Part shown: positions 1 through 6,834 of the stretch, piece by piece
How the letters are laid out: each line of letters starts with the position of its first letter
How positions within the stretch are numbered: the stretch's first letter is position 1
DNA from: Helicobacteraceae bacterium
GTDB taxonomy: Bacteria; Campylobacterota; Campylobacteria; Campylobacterales; SZUA-545
Length of the DNA stretch: 8,912 bases
Reading direction: 5' to 3'
Assembly: GCA_031276985.1 (NCBI GenBank)
Contig: JAISMA010000021.1
Span: 1 to 8,912 of the forward strand
Notes under the pieces: model-generated
Told to the model about the DNA's origin: nothing
Seen by the model: only the letters and a program-made list of their open reading frames with translations
The model's database searches: none
Program-made: the position numbers and the translations under genes

Positions 1-11
1 GTTGATTTTGC

Positions 12-54
12 GCCAAATATCGCGGCGGTTAAGCGCCGCCTAGGAAAATTTGGC
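12..54. repeat. Nested inverted repeat upstream of yceI
   Basis: An outer 7-bp stem (GCCAAAT at 12-18 with ATTTGGC at 48-54) encloses an inner 6-bp GC stem (GCGGCG at 22-27 with CGCCGC at 34-39, loop GTTAAG). No T-run follows on either strand, so it is not a textbook intrinsic terminator. It could end an upstream transcript that lies outside the window, or be a protein-binding palindrome controlling yceI, since a -10-like TAAAAT follows directly at 55-60. The complementarity is plain in the sequence; the role is unknown. Confidence 0.45.
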
Positions 55-83
55 TAAAATAACGCTTTCAAAATAAATTAGTT

Positions 84-90
84 AAAGGAG
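84..90 (+). promoter_or_regulatory. Ribosome binding site of yceI
   Basis: AAAGGAG lies 5 nt before the ATG at 96. It is a near-perfect Shine-Dalgarno sequence and fixes the start of the YceI protein. Confidence 0.8.
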
Positions 91-95
91 TTAAG

Positions 96-620
96 ATGAA
101 GCTGATAAGAACGTTATTGGCTATCGGATTGTCGGCGAGTTTTGTTCTTGCCGCCGATTATACTTTCGCGCCCCCAAGAGGCAAGGTCGGTTTCACCATC
201 AATCACCGCGTATTAGGCGCGGTAGACGGCAGATTCGACAAGTTCGAAGGAACGATTACGATCGAGGCGGGCGCGGTTAAAGCGCTCAACGGCGTCGTGG
301 AAACGGCGTCGATCAACACCGACAACGTCAAACGCGACGAACACCTAAGAAACGAGGATTTCTTCGACGCGCCGAAGTATCCGAAGATCTCGTTTGTTAC
401 CAAATCGGTTAGCGGCGATCAAATCAAAGGCGATTTGACCATACACGGCATAACAAAACCCGTAACGCTCACCGCTAAACGCGATCTTGGCAGCGGCAAA
501 ACGCTCGACTTGTTCTTGATAACCGGTCAAATTAAGCGAAGCGATTTCAAAATCGGCGACACGATACAGCTCGAAGACGACGTCGTTCTCAAGCTCGAAA
601 TCAGACCCGCTATCTACTAA
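96..620 (+). CDS. yceI: YceI family periplasmic lipocalin-like protein
   Basis: A 174-residue protein with a Sec signal peptide: basic MKLIR, a hydrophobic stretch to about residue 18, and a likely signal peptidase I cut after VLA or VLAA, leaving a mature start near ADYTF. The rest is one YceI domain. Its hallmarks are the opening strand with FTINHRVLGAVDGRF, the EGTI strand, an E/D-rich repeat around RDEHLRNEDFFDAPKYPKISF, and the later GDLTIHGITKPVTLTA hairpin. YceI proteins are extended lipocalin-like barrels in the periplasm that bind a long isoprenoid or amide-type lipid. Their physiological role is often unclear; in some species they respond to pH or osmotic stress. The length matches the family (about 170-190 aa). 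The gene is monocistronic in the window and converges on the PAS gene. No sequence link to the nif genes is visible, so it is probably a neighbour only. Family assignment is firm; the ligand is not known. Confidence 0.93.
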   Translation: MKLIRTLLAIGLSASFVLAADYTFAPPRGKVGFTINHRVLGAVDGRFDKFEGTITIEAGAVKALNGVVETASINTDNVKRDEHLRNEDFFDAPKYPKISFVTKSVSGDQIKGDLTIHGITKPVTLTAKRDLGSGKTLDLFLITGQIKRSDFKIGDTIQLEDDVVLKLEIRPAIY

Positions 621-628
621 ACCGTCAA

Positions 629-648
629 GCCCCGCCAAAACGCGGGGC
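629..648. terminator. Probable bidirectional terminator hairpin
   Basis: A perfect 7-bp GC stem (GCCCCGC at 629-635, GCGGGGC at 642-648) with loop CAAAAC fills the 30-bp gap between two convergent stop codons (yceI TAA at 618-620, PAS gene stop complement at 651-653). The position strongly suggests a shared terminator. Neither side has a good T-run, so efficiency is uncertain. Confidence 0.65.
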
Positions 649-650
649 GG

Positions 651-1340
651 CTAAAGCGAGGGAATATCCAGAATAATCTCGTCGCGCGACAATCTAACGC
701 AAGCGCAAAGCGACGCGGCAAACTCCTCTATCTGCCTGTCGAACAGCTCTTTTCGCCTCGATCCGACGATAACCAGTTTGATAAACATTCTATTGCGCCC
801 GACGATTGCGTCGTTTTCGCCGCCATGTTGAGCGCGAAGCGCGATCGTAAGCGGCTCGTCGCTCGCGGCGAAGCTCTCCAGCGCTTTGCCAATCAGCCTT
901 GAAAAGCCGTTTTGATCGATTCTGCCTGGCGCTAAGGCGCGATCGCAAACGGTTCTGACCTCGATTTTACTTTTGTTGCGAAAGATTGCGACGTTGGCGT
1001 CTATTATGGCGCGAAGATTGGCGGGCGTGGTCTCTGCGCCGCCGATTTTTGAGACGGCGGCGGGTATGTGATAGAGCCTTAAGCCGAACAGATCGTTTTC
1101 TTTAGCGGACATCAACGCGTAAAAGCTAAACGACTGAAAAACCATAATCTCGAAGCGCATTTCAAAGGCGGCGTTTGAAGCGGCGTAACGCTCGGCTAAC
1201 GCGAAGAAAACGTTGGGATTTGCGTAGCCCAGCAACAACTCCGCCGATTGATTGAGATAGATCGCCTTGCCGCGCGAATCAAAGAGAAAAAACGGATTGA
1301 GATCGCGCTCCATAACGCCGAAAAAAAGCGATTCAGCCAT
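651..1340 (-). CDS. PAS-domain protein with degenerate kinase-like C-terminus
   Basis: A 229-residue soluble protein without signal peptide or membrane segment. Residues about 12-60 look like a PAS core: NPFFLFDSRGKAIYLNQSAE followed by LLGY matches the usual pattern of PAS N-termini in sensor kinases. The C-terminal half has a segment around residues 126-155 (the acidic IDQNGF, then a helix to ALESF) that resembles the run into the N-box of a HATPase_c domain. The dimerisation histidine, the N-box Asn and the glycine-rich ATP-lid motifs are not visible. It is therefore probably not an active histidine kinase but a sensory or scaffold remnant. The ATG overlaps the end of clpX by 8 bp, so it is the last gene of the SIR2-like/clpX operon; its ribosome binding site is weak (AGAAGAAAAC), which suggests translational coupling. 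The PAS call is moderate and the kinase-relic idea is inference. PAS proteins in nif regulation (NifL) are known, but nothing here shows NifL orthology. Confidence 0.6.
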   Translation of the reverse strand: MAESLFFGVMERDLNPFFLFDSRGKAIYLNQSAELLLGYANPNVFFALAERYAASNAAFEMRFEIMVFQSFSFYALMSAKENDLFGLRLYHIPAAVSKIGGAETTPANLRAIIDANVAIFRNKSKIEVRTVCDRALAPGRIDQNGFSRLIGKALESFAASDEPLTIALRAQHGGENDAIVGRNRMFIKLVIVGSRRKELFDRQIEEFAASLCACVRLSRDEIILDIPSL

Positions 1341-2532
1341 TTGATTGTTTTCTTCTTTTCACGAGTCGCGCTTCGCCTTTGCCCTCTATAAACTCCCGCG
1401 TGATAACGATCCGCTCGACGTTGGAGCCGGGCAGATCAAACAGCAGTTTGGTCGTCTTTTCTTCCAAAACGCCGCGCAATCCGCGCGCGCCCGTTTCGCG
1501 TTTTTTCGCAAGCTCGGCGATCGCGCGCAAAGCGTCCTCCTCGAAAACTATATCCGCGCCGTCAAGCTCGAAAATAGCCTCGTATTGACGGACAATCGCG
1601 TTTTTTGGCTCGGTCAAAATCCGAACCAGATCGTCCGTAGTAGGCTCTTCAAGCTCGGCGATAATCGGCAATCTGCCGACAAATTCGGGAATCATTCCGT
1701 ATTTCACCAGATCTTTTGGCGTAATTTTGCTTTTGGTCGCCTCGCCGCCCGATCGCGCAAAACCCATAACGCGCTCGTCTTTGACGTAATCTCGCAAGCC
1801 CACAAACGCGCCGCCGACTATGAATAGCACGTGCGTCGTGTCAAACAAAACGGTCTCCGCGCCCGCGTTTTTGCGGCTGCCTTTGATCGGCGCGTAAACC
1901 TGCGCGCCCTCCAAAATCTTGAGCAGTCCCTGCTGTACGCCTTCGCCGCTCACGTCGCGCCCGATTGTCGCGCTTTCGCCTTTTTTTGCCAGCTTGTCGA
2001 TCTCGTCGATATAAACGATTCCTTTTTGCGCGATCTCCGTATCGAAATTGGCGGCGGCAAGCAGGCGCGACAGCACGCTTTCCACGTCCTCGCCGACGTA
2101 TCCCGCTTCCGTCAGCGCGGCGGCGTCCGCCATGGCAAACGGCACGTTCATCACCCGCGCCAGCGTTTTGGCGAGCAAAGTTTTGCCGCTGCCGCTTGGA
2201 CCGATAAGCAGTATGTTTGACTTTTCCATTTCCACGCCGCGAATCGCGGGTTTGTCTATGCGCTTGTAGTGGTTGTAAAGCGCGACGCTTAAAACGCGCT
2301 TCGCTTCCGTCTGCCCGACGACGTAGGAGTCTAAAAACGCGGCGATCTCCTTTGGTTTAGCCAAGCCGCGAGTAAAGTTTTGTCGCTCTTTTTGCCGCGC
2401 TTCTTTCTCGATCGTATCGGCGCACAGCGCCACGCAACTTTCGCAGATCGCCGCGCCTTCCACGGCAAAGAGCTTTCCGACTTGACTTCTTTTCTTACCG
2501 CAAAAACTGCATTGCGCTTCGTTGTCGTTCAT
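1333..2532 (-). CDS. clpX: ClpX, AAA+ unfoldase (possible nif-associated paralogue)
   Basis: A 399-residue ATP-dependent unfoldase that feeds substrates to ClpP in the cytoplasm. The N-terminal zinc domain has C8, C11, C30 and C33. Next come Walker A GPSGSGKT (111-118), pore-1 GYVG (144-147), Walker B IVYIDE (172-177), a pore-2 region with RKN (220-222), an MGF-type ClpP-contact loop (about 256-258), the arginine finger in PEFVGR (287) and sensor 2 GARGLR (348-353). All ATPase parts are intact. The start at 2532 is chosen because its ATG overlaps the stop of the upstream SIR2-like gene as ATGA and the zinc domain follows at once; an in-frame ATG at 2631 would add 33 residues unlike ClpX. Oddities: the usual RKH of pore 2 is RKN, and Walker A has Ser for the common Thr. 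Sitting divergently beside nifB, it recalls ClpX2 of Azotobacter vinelandii, which affects NifB and NifEN levels. It could still be the cell's only ClpX; the window cannot decide this. Confidence 0.95.
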   Translation of the reverse strand: MNDNEAQCSFCGKKRSQVGKLFAVEGAAICESCVALCADTIEKEARQKERQNFTRGLAKPKEIAAFLDSYVVGQTEAKRVLSVALYNHYKRIDKPAIRGVEMEKSNILLIGPSGSGKTLLAKTLARVMNVPFAMADAAALTEAGYVGEDVESVLSRLLAAANFDTEIAQKGIVYIDEIDKLAKKGESATIGRDVSGEGVQQGLLKILEGAQVYAPIKGSRKNAGAETVLFDTTHVLFIVGGAFVGLRDYVKDERVMGFARSGGEATKSKITPKDLVKYGMIPEFVGRLPIIAELEEPTTDDLVRILTEPKNAIVRQYEAIFELDGADIVFEEDALRAIAELAKKRETGARGLRGVLEEKTTKLLFDLPGSNVERIVITREFIEGKGEARLVKRRKQSNG

Positions 2533-3341
2533 AATACAAACTCTTCCAAACTTGCGTTTATAAGCTCGATTTTGTGTCGCGCTAAAAAATTCTTCTCGGC
2601 GCGGCTTGGCGTTTTCGTCGTTATGTGCCACCCGCCGCCGCAGTTTTCGCCGCCTACGATCTCGCCTGCTACCATGCGATCGGTGTCGCGCTCGAAATTA
2701 CAGCCCAAAAAAAGCCATTTTATATTCGCGCGGTTTTGCTTGAAGGCGATCGGCGCGGCCATGCCCGCAATCGCTTCGGTAAGCCAATCCACAAAATCCG
2801 CGTCGCTCAAAATCAGGCTCGTTTTTGGCTCTAAAACGCCAAGCGGCTTGAATAGCAACGGTTTATCCAAAGCGACGGCGTTTGGCTCGATTTGCGCGTA
2901 ACCTTCGGCGGTTTTGGCGAACGCCTCAAATCGCGGCTGATCGCCCGCAATTCTGGCGACTCCGAAAACCAGCGTGAAATCTTCTTTGATCAACGTTTGC
3001 AAAGCGGCATCCCGATTGGTATCAACGATTACGCGCGGATTTAAGCCCGCGATTTTTTTGTGCAAATCAAGCGGCTCAAAGCCGTTTTTGTAGATATTCG
3101 CAAAGAGCGCCTCCAACGCTTTGCGCCCTTTTCGCTGCTCAATCGCCATCGCCGCGCGCGAATACTCGAACATAAGTCTTGGCGACATTGGACGCGAATC
3201 GTTAAGCGCCAAGATAATTTCGTCGCTAGAGCTTGGCAGTTTAGCGCCGTCGCTACGGGCGGCGTTTTTGAAAATCTCCAATCCCAGATACGGCGCGATC
3301 TTGCCCGCAGTTATATCGTCTTTGAAATCCGTCAGCCTCAT
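2529..3341 (-). CDS. SIR2_2-like protein, apparently lacking the catalytic His-Gly
   Basis: A 270-residue cytoplasmic protein whose pattern fits the divergent SIR2_2 branch of the sirtuin-like Rossmann fold. IVDTNRDAAL (105-114) corresponds to the usual TTNYD segment. LLFKPLGVLEPKTSLILSD (162-180) corresponds to the K-HG...DY region. WLFLGCNFERDTDR (209-222) corresponds to the LFLGYSLSD segment, and the C-terminal strand-helix pattern also fits. In classical sirtuins the HG histidine is the catalytic base; here the pair reads LG (L167-G168), and the N-terminal GAG motif is also poor (APYLG). NAD-dependent deacylation is therefore doubtful, and an NAD-sensing or scaffold role is an alternative. 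The ATG at 3341 has AAAGG 5 nt upstream. It is the first gene of the minus-strand operon, its TGA stop overlaps the clpX start, and it runs divergently from nifB. Fold assignment is by eye and moderate; function is unknown. Confidence 0.6.
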   Translation of the reverse strand: MRLTDFKDDITAGKIAPYLGLEIFKNAARSDGAKLPSSSDEIILALNDSRPMSPRLMFEYSRAAMAIEQRKGRKALEALFANIYKNGFEPLDLHKKIAGLNPRVIVDTNRDAALQTLIKEDFTLVFGVARIAGDQPRFEAFAKTAEGYAQIEPNAVALDKPLLFKPLGVLEPKTSLILSDADFVDWLTEAIAGMAAPIAFKQNRANIKWLFLGCNFERDTDRMVAGEIVGGENCGGGWHITTKTPSRAEKNFLARHKIELINASLEEFVL

Positions 3342-3507
3342 TCGCGCCTTTCGATCGCCGCGTTAATTTACGTCGTCGCTATTTTTTGACGGGCTAATGA
3401 TAGTCTTTCCGCGACGAAAAACGACTGAAAATAGCGCCTAAAAATTAGCCATACGCATGCGCCTGAATTATGCAACAATGGCGCGAAACAACGCCGAAAG
3501 GTTTTAT
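3342..3507. promoter_or_regulatory. Divergent promoter region, SIR2-like operon / nifB operon
   Basis: This 166-bp gap must hold the promoters for both operons. On the plus strand a T-run ending in TTTTTTG (3382-3388) followed by GATAGT (3399-3404) resembles the T-rich-plus-extended-10 layout of Campylobacterota sigma-70 promoters, but the match is weak. On the minus strand the complement of 3397-3402 reads TATCAT (5 of 6 to TATAAT). An 8-bp palindrome CGCATGCG and a short CTAA...TTAG dyad lie nearer to nifB. No TGGC-N9-TGC sigma-54 element was found. Which of these are used is not known. Confidence 0.35.
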
Positions 3508-4881
3508 ATGCACGCCGAAACAATGGAAAAAATAAACAATCACCCCTGTTACAGCGAGGGCGCGCACCATAGCTACGCCCGTATTCATCTGCCCGTCGCT
3601 CCCGCCTGTAATATCCAATGCAACTACTGCAACCGCAAATACGATTGCAGCAACGAATCGCGGCCTGGAGTTACATCCGCGAGATTAACGCCAATCGAGG
3701 CGCTTAAAAAAGTTTTGTATGTGGGAAGCAAGATAAAAAACCTATCCGTCGCGGGAATCGCGGGACCGGGAGATTCGCTGGCTAATCCGAAACAAACCTT
3801 TGAAACGTTAAAACTTATCAAAGCGAAAGCGGGCGATCTTAAGCTCTGTATCTCCACAAACGGCTTGCGGCTTGCGGAGTTTGCCGACGAACTAACGGAA
3901 ATCGGCGTCGATCATATAACCGTTACGCTCAACGCGATCGATCCAAAAATCGGCGCGAAGATCTACGCATGGATTTACGATTCGCGATCAAAACGCCGTT
4001 TCAAAGGAGTCGAAGGCGCGGCGCTGTTGCTTGAAAGGCAGATCGAAGGGATAAAAAAAGCCGTCTCGAACGGGACGCTTGTCAAAGTCAATAGCGTTCT
4101 GATTCCCGCGATCAACGAAGATCATCTAAGCGCCGTCAGCCTCAAGCTAAAAGAGACGGGCGTTTTTTTGCACAACATTATGCCGCTGCTTAGCGAGCCG
4201 CGTTTTGGCACGCGCTACGCGCTGGAAGGCGTTCCAAGCGCCACGCAAGCGCAGGTTCAAAAAGCGCGGGAGGCGTGCGGTATTAACGCCGCTCAAATGG
4301 CGCACTGCCACCAATGCAGAGCCGACGCGATCGGACTGCTTGGCGACGACAAAAGCGCGGAATTCGGCTTTGACGACTACGCGCTTAAAAGCGTAGACGA
4401 GCTTGAGGCGCGATACGCGCAAGCCGATCGCGGCGAACACTGGGCGGCGATCGAGAGCTTTCGCAAACATTTAGACAAGGCAAACGACGATATTCGCGCT
4501 TTAAGCTCCGAAGGCAAAACGATATTGATCGCCGTAACAAGCCAAAACGCCGATCGCGTCGATTTGCACTTTGGCTCATGCGATCGTTTCGATATTTACG
4601 AGGCGGGCGATCGCGGTTACAGGCTTTATTCCAAGCGAAACGTCGCAAGTTATTGCAGCGGCGAGGAAAGTTGCGGACGCGGACCAATCCAGGGCATAAA
4701 AAAAGCGCTTAAAGGCGTGAAACTGTTGCTAACGGCGAAAATCGGTCGCTGTCCCGACGAGGAGCTAAGATCGATCGGCTTGCAAACGAGCGAAAAATAC
4801 GCGGATATGGCGGTGAAAGAGGCGCTGGTTTTAGCCGCCCGCGAGTATTTCGGCGCGGGCGAGAAAGAAGCCGAAGCGTGA
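3508..4881 (+). CDS. nifB: NifB, radical SAM FeMo-cofactor core (NifB-co) synthase
   Basis: A 457-residue protein that joins two [4Fe-4S] clusters and inserts carbide from SAM to make NifB-co, the 8Fe core passed to NifEN for FeMo-co. The radical SAM motif is C34-x3-C38-x2-C41 within the family signature CNIQCNYCNRKYDCSNESRP. C14 in HPCYSE and the CHQC pair (C267, C270) are the other conserved cysteines expected to hold substrate clusters. From about residue 335 a NifX/NafY-type domain follows (ILIAV, then DLHFGSCDRF, ending near AAREYFG), giving the NifB-NifX fusion common in proteobacteria. The start at 3508 is preferred because AAAGG (3497-3501) sits 6 nt upstream and MHAETMEKINNHPCYSE begins like family members. 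Upstream in-frame ATGs at 3457 and 3478 lack such a site. It is the first gene of the nifB-nifV-GNAT-DUF683 operon, and its stop overlaps nifV. Confidence 0.97.
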   Translation: MHAETMEKINNHPCYSEGAHHSYARIHLPVAPACNIQCNYCNRKYDCSNESRPGVTSARLTPIEALKKVLYVGSKIKNLSVAGIAGPGDSLANPKQTFETLKLIKAKAGDLKLCISTNGLRLAEFADELTEIGVDHITVTLNAIDPKIGAKIYAWIYDSRSKRRFKGVEGAALLLERQIEGIKKAVSNGTLVKVNSVLIPAINEDHLSAVSLKLKETGVFLHNIMPLLSEPRFGTRYALEGVPSATQAQVQKAREACGINAAQMAHCHQCRADAIGLLGDDKSAEFGFDDYALKSVDELEARYAQADRGEHWAAIESFRKHLDKANDDIRALSSEGKTILIAVTSQNADRVDLHFGSCDRFDIYEAGDRGYRLYSKRNVASYCSGEESCGRGPIQGIKKALKGVKLLLTAKIGRCPDEELRSIGLQTSEKYADMAVKEALVLAAREYFGAGEKEAEA

Positions 4882-5987
4882 TTATCCACGACGCGACATT
4901 GCGCGACGGAGAACAAGCGCCGTTCGTCGTTTTTTCTAGGGCGGACAAGATCAAAATCGCCTCGTTGCTGGTCAAAGCGGGCGCGGACGAGCTGGAAATC
5001 GGCATTCCCGCTATGGGCAAATCCGAGCGCGACGACATTAAAGCGTTGCTGGATCTGAATCTGCCGTGCCGAATGACGAGTTGGAATCGCGCCGCCAAAG
5101 CGGATTTGGAAGCCTCTTTGGAGTGCGGCGTTAAAGCCGTCGATATTAGCGTTCCGATGAGCGATCTGCTTATTTCGCTCAAGTTTAACGCCGATCGCGA
5201 CAGGCTTTTTAGAGCGTTGGGAGCGACGGTTTCACTCGCCAAAAAAGAGGGATTGTTTGTGTCTGTGGGCGGCGAGGACGGATCGCGCGCCGACGCGGAT
5301 TTTTTGAAAGAAGTCGTTGTTTTTAGCCGCGATCTTGGCGCGGATCGTTTCCGTTTTTGCGATACGGTCGGGATTTTAACGCCGCTCAAATGCGCCGCGA
5401 TCACGCGGGAACTCGCCGCTATAATGCCGATTGAAATGCACGCTCACAACGATTTTGGCATGGCTACGGCAAACGCGATCGCGGCGTTCGAGGCGGGAGC
5501 GCAAAGCGTCAACACGACGGTGATCGGGCTTGGCGAGCGCGCGGGCAACTCGGGCTTCGAGCAGGTTCTGATGTGCCGATCAACGCTCTTTGGCGATCCG
5601 CGCCCGATCGACGCGGAGGTTTTGAAAACGCTGACCAAAAGCGTGGCGAAAGCGGCGAAAATCCGACTGCCGCGCAACGCGCCGATCGTGGGCAAAGCGC
5701 TTTTCGCGCACGAAAGCGGCGTTCACGCAAACGGCGTTTTGAAAAATAGCGCCGCGTACGAGCCGTTCGCGCCGTCGATCGTGGGCGCGAAAAGGCTTTT
5801 TCCAATCGGCAAACACAGCGGAAGCGCGACGCTAAACTATCATCTAAATAGGCGCGGAATCAAGCGATCGCGATCGGAGCTGAACGCGCTTTTGCCGATC
5901 GTGCGCGAGGCGGCGGCGCGTAAACGCGGCGTTTTGAGCGAAAACGAGCTATTGAAATTGGCGGCAAATTGCGCGTTCGCTGGCTAA
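4878..5987 (+). CDS. nifV: NifV, homocitrate synthase
   Basis: A 369-residue enzyme of the DRE-TIM metallolyase family. It condenses acetyl-CoA with 2-oxoglutarate to homocitrate, the organic ligand of FeMo-co. It starts with IIHDATLRDGEQAP, where R9 and D10 are the expected catalytic arginine and metal ligand. H188 and H190 in MHAHNDFGMA complete the divalent-metal site, and the glycine-rich GLGERAGNSGFE loop and HESGVHANG motif follow. No C-terminal leucine-feedback (LeuA dimer) domain is present, which separates it from isopropylmalate synthase; length fits NifV (about 370-385 aa). The start codon is GTG inside GTGA, overlapping the nifB stop by 4 nt, so translation is probably coupled to nifB. 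Homocitrate synthase for lysine is the alternative, but the nifB fusion of expression favours NifV. Confidence 0.93.
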   Translation: MIIHDATLRDGEQAPFVVFSRADKIKIASLLVKAGADELEIGIPAMGKSERDDIKALLDLNLPCRMTSWNRAAKADLEASLECGVKAVDISVPMSDLLISLKFNADRDRLFRALGATVSLAKKEGLFVSVGGEDGSRADADFLKEVVVFSRDLGADRFRFCDTVGILTPLKCAAITRELAAIMPIEMHAHNDFGMATANAIAAFEAGAQSVNTTVIGLGERAGNSGFEQVLMCRSTLFGDPRPIDAEVLKTLTKSVAKAAKIRLPRNAPIVGKALFAHESGVHANGVLKNSAAYEPFAPSIVGAKRLFPIGKHSGSATLNYHLNRRGIKRSRSELNALLPIVREAAARKRGVLSENELLKLAANCAFAG

Positions 5988-6799
5988 ACGAATCCGATAT
6001 ATCGACCGTCGCGCGGTGGGGAGAAGCCGAAGGGTGGCTGGTTGATAGCGGCGAGTTGTCAAGAATTCGCGCTAGGTTTTTTTATCTGTGTTTCGGCGCG
6101 TTTGAAGAAAACTTTTTGCTAGGCGCGATCATGGGCTACGCGCATGAAAAAACCGCGTGGTTGTGCAATTTTATCGTGGATAAATCGCGGCGCGGCGGCG
6201 GAATTGGAACAAAACTTTTCGAGCATGCTTTGGAGGCGATCGCCGCTGAAAAGCCGACGCAAAGGCTTTTTGCCGAGCCGAATATGGCGGCTTTTTATAG
6301 AAAATACGGCTTTGAGGAGGAGGGCGCGTGCGGCAGGTTTGTTTTGCGCGGCGGCGCGGCGGCGTTAAGCGCCGAGCGTTTGCGAAAGCTGGAGACCAAA
6401 GACGCGGGCGCGTTGCTTAAATACGGCGCGGAGGCTTTCGGCGAGGAGCGATCGGCGTTTATCAACGAGGATATGATCTTTTCAAGTTCGTTAATGCTGG
6501 CTTCGCCAAACGGCGCGTTACATTCGCGGATGATTGGCAAAAGCGTGTTTGTGGGTCCGTTTGTGGCGCGGGAGGCGGCTTACAACGACGCGGAGGCGCT
6601 GCTTCGCGCCGTCGTTGCGATCAGAGGGCTAAAGCCGATCGCTATCGATCTGCCTATGGAAAACGGCGAGGCGGCGCGGATTTTGAAAATATACGGCTTC
6701 GAGCAGACAAGCGAAACAATCCGCATGTCAAGGGGCGAAAAGGTACGCGAGCGCGTGGCGATGATATACGGCTATGCGACGGCGGCCAGTCATGGATAG
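5969..6799 (+). CDS. GNAT family N-acetyltransferase, two-domain
   Basis: A 276-residue cytoplasmic protein. Residues 1-125 form a GNAT domain: the start RWLNESDISTVARWGEAEGW resembles the first strand and helix of many GNATs. Motif A for acetyl-CoA is RRGGGIG (74-80), and motif B ends in MAAFYRKYGFEEEG. The second half (about 130-276) looks like a degenerate GNAT-like C-terminal domain, ending with KIYGFEQTSETIRMSRG, the mirror of the first domain's ending but without a clear P-loop. The substrate is unknown. The start is TTG, overlapping nifV by 19 nt; upstream sequence offers no better ATG and the family N-terminus begins right here. Position in the nif operon suggests action on a nif-related metabolite or protein. 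Read together with the SIR2-like gene, an acylation pair is conceivable, but the SIR2-like protein lacks the catalytic His. Confidence 0.82.
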   Translation: MRVRWLNESDISTVARWGEAEGWLVDSGELSRIRARFFYLCFGAFEENFLLGAIMGYAHEKTAWLCNFIVDKSRRGGGIGTKLFEHALEAIAAEKPTQRLFAEPNMAAFYRKYGFEEEGACGRFVLRGGAAALSAERLRKLETKDAGALLKYGAEAFGEERSAFINEDMIFSSSLMLASPNGALHSRMIGKSVFVGPFVAREAAYNDAEALLRAVVAIRGLKPIAIDLPMENGEAARILKIYGFEQTSETIRMSRGEKVRERVAMIYGYATAASHG

Positions 6800-6821
6800 C
6801 GCGGTTTTACGGATTTCATTT

Positions 6822-6828
6822 TAAGGAG
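6822..6828 (+). promoter_or_regulatory. Strong ribosome binding site of the DUF683 gene
   Basis: TAAGGAG within TTTTAAGGAGCG precedes the ATG at 6835 by about 6 nt. This is the strongest Shine-Dalgarno sequence in the operon and indicates efficient independent translation of the small protein. It supports the gene being real despite its size. Confidence 0.7.
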
Positions 6829-6834
6829 CGAACA

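Noticed and set aside
1345..1827. Plus-strand open frame of 160 codons opposite clpX
   Set aside because: It is antisense to well-conserved clpX motifs, has no ribosome binding site and an atypical Phe/Arg-rich composition.
2533..2631. Longer ClpX with 33 extra N-terminal residues
   Set aside because: The extension lies inside the SIR2-like gene, is not ClpX-like, and the ATGA overlap at 2529-2532 gives a better start directly before the zinc domain.
3457..3507. Longer NifB from ATG 3457 or 3478
   Set aside because: No Shine-Dalgarno sequence precedes these ATGs, whereas AAAGG precedes 3508, and NifB family N-termini begin near HPCYSE.
3342..3507. Sigma-54 (NifA-dependent) promoter before nifB
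   Set aside because: No TGGC-N9-TGC or GG-N10-GC pair with good flanks was found on the plus strand.
4709..5404. Minus-strand open frame of 231 codons opposite nifB and nifV
   Set aside because: It is a shadow of the GC-rich third positions of two clear genes, with Ser/Arg/Leu-rich low-information sequence and no domain pattern.
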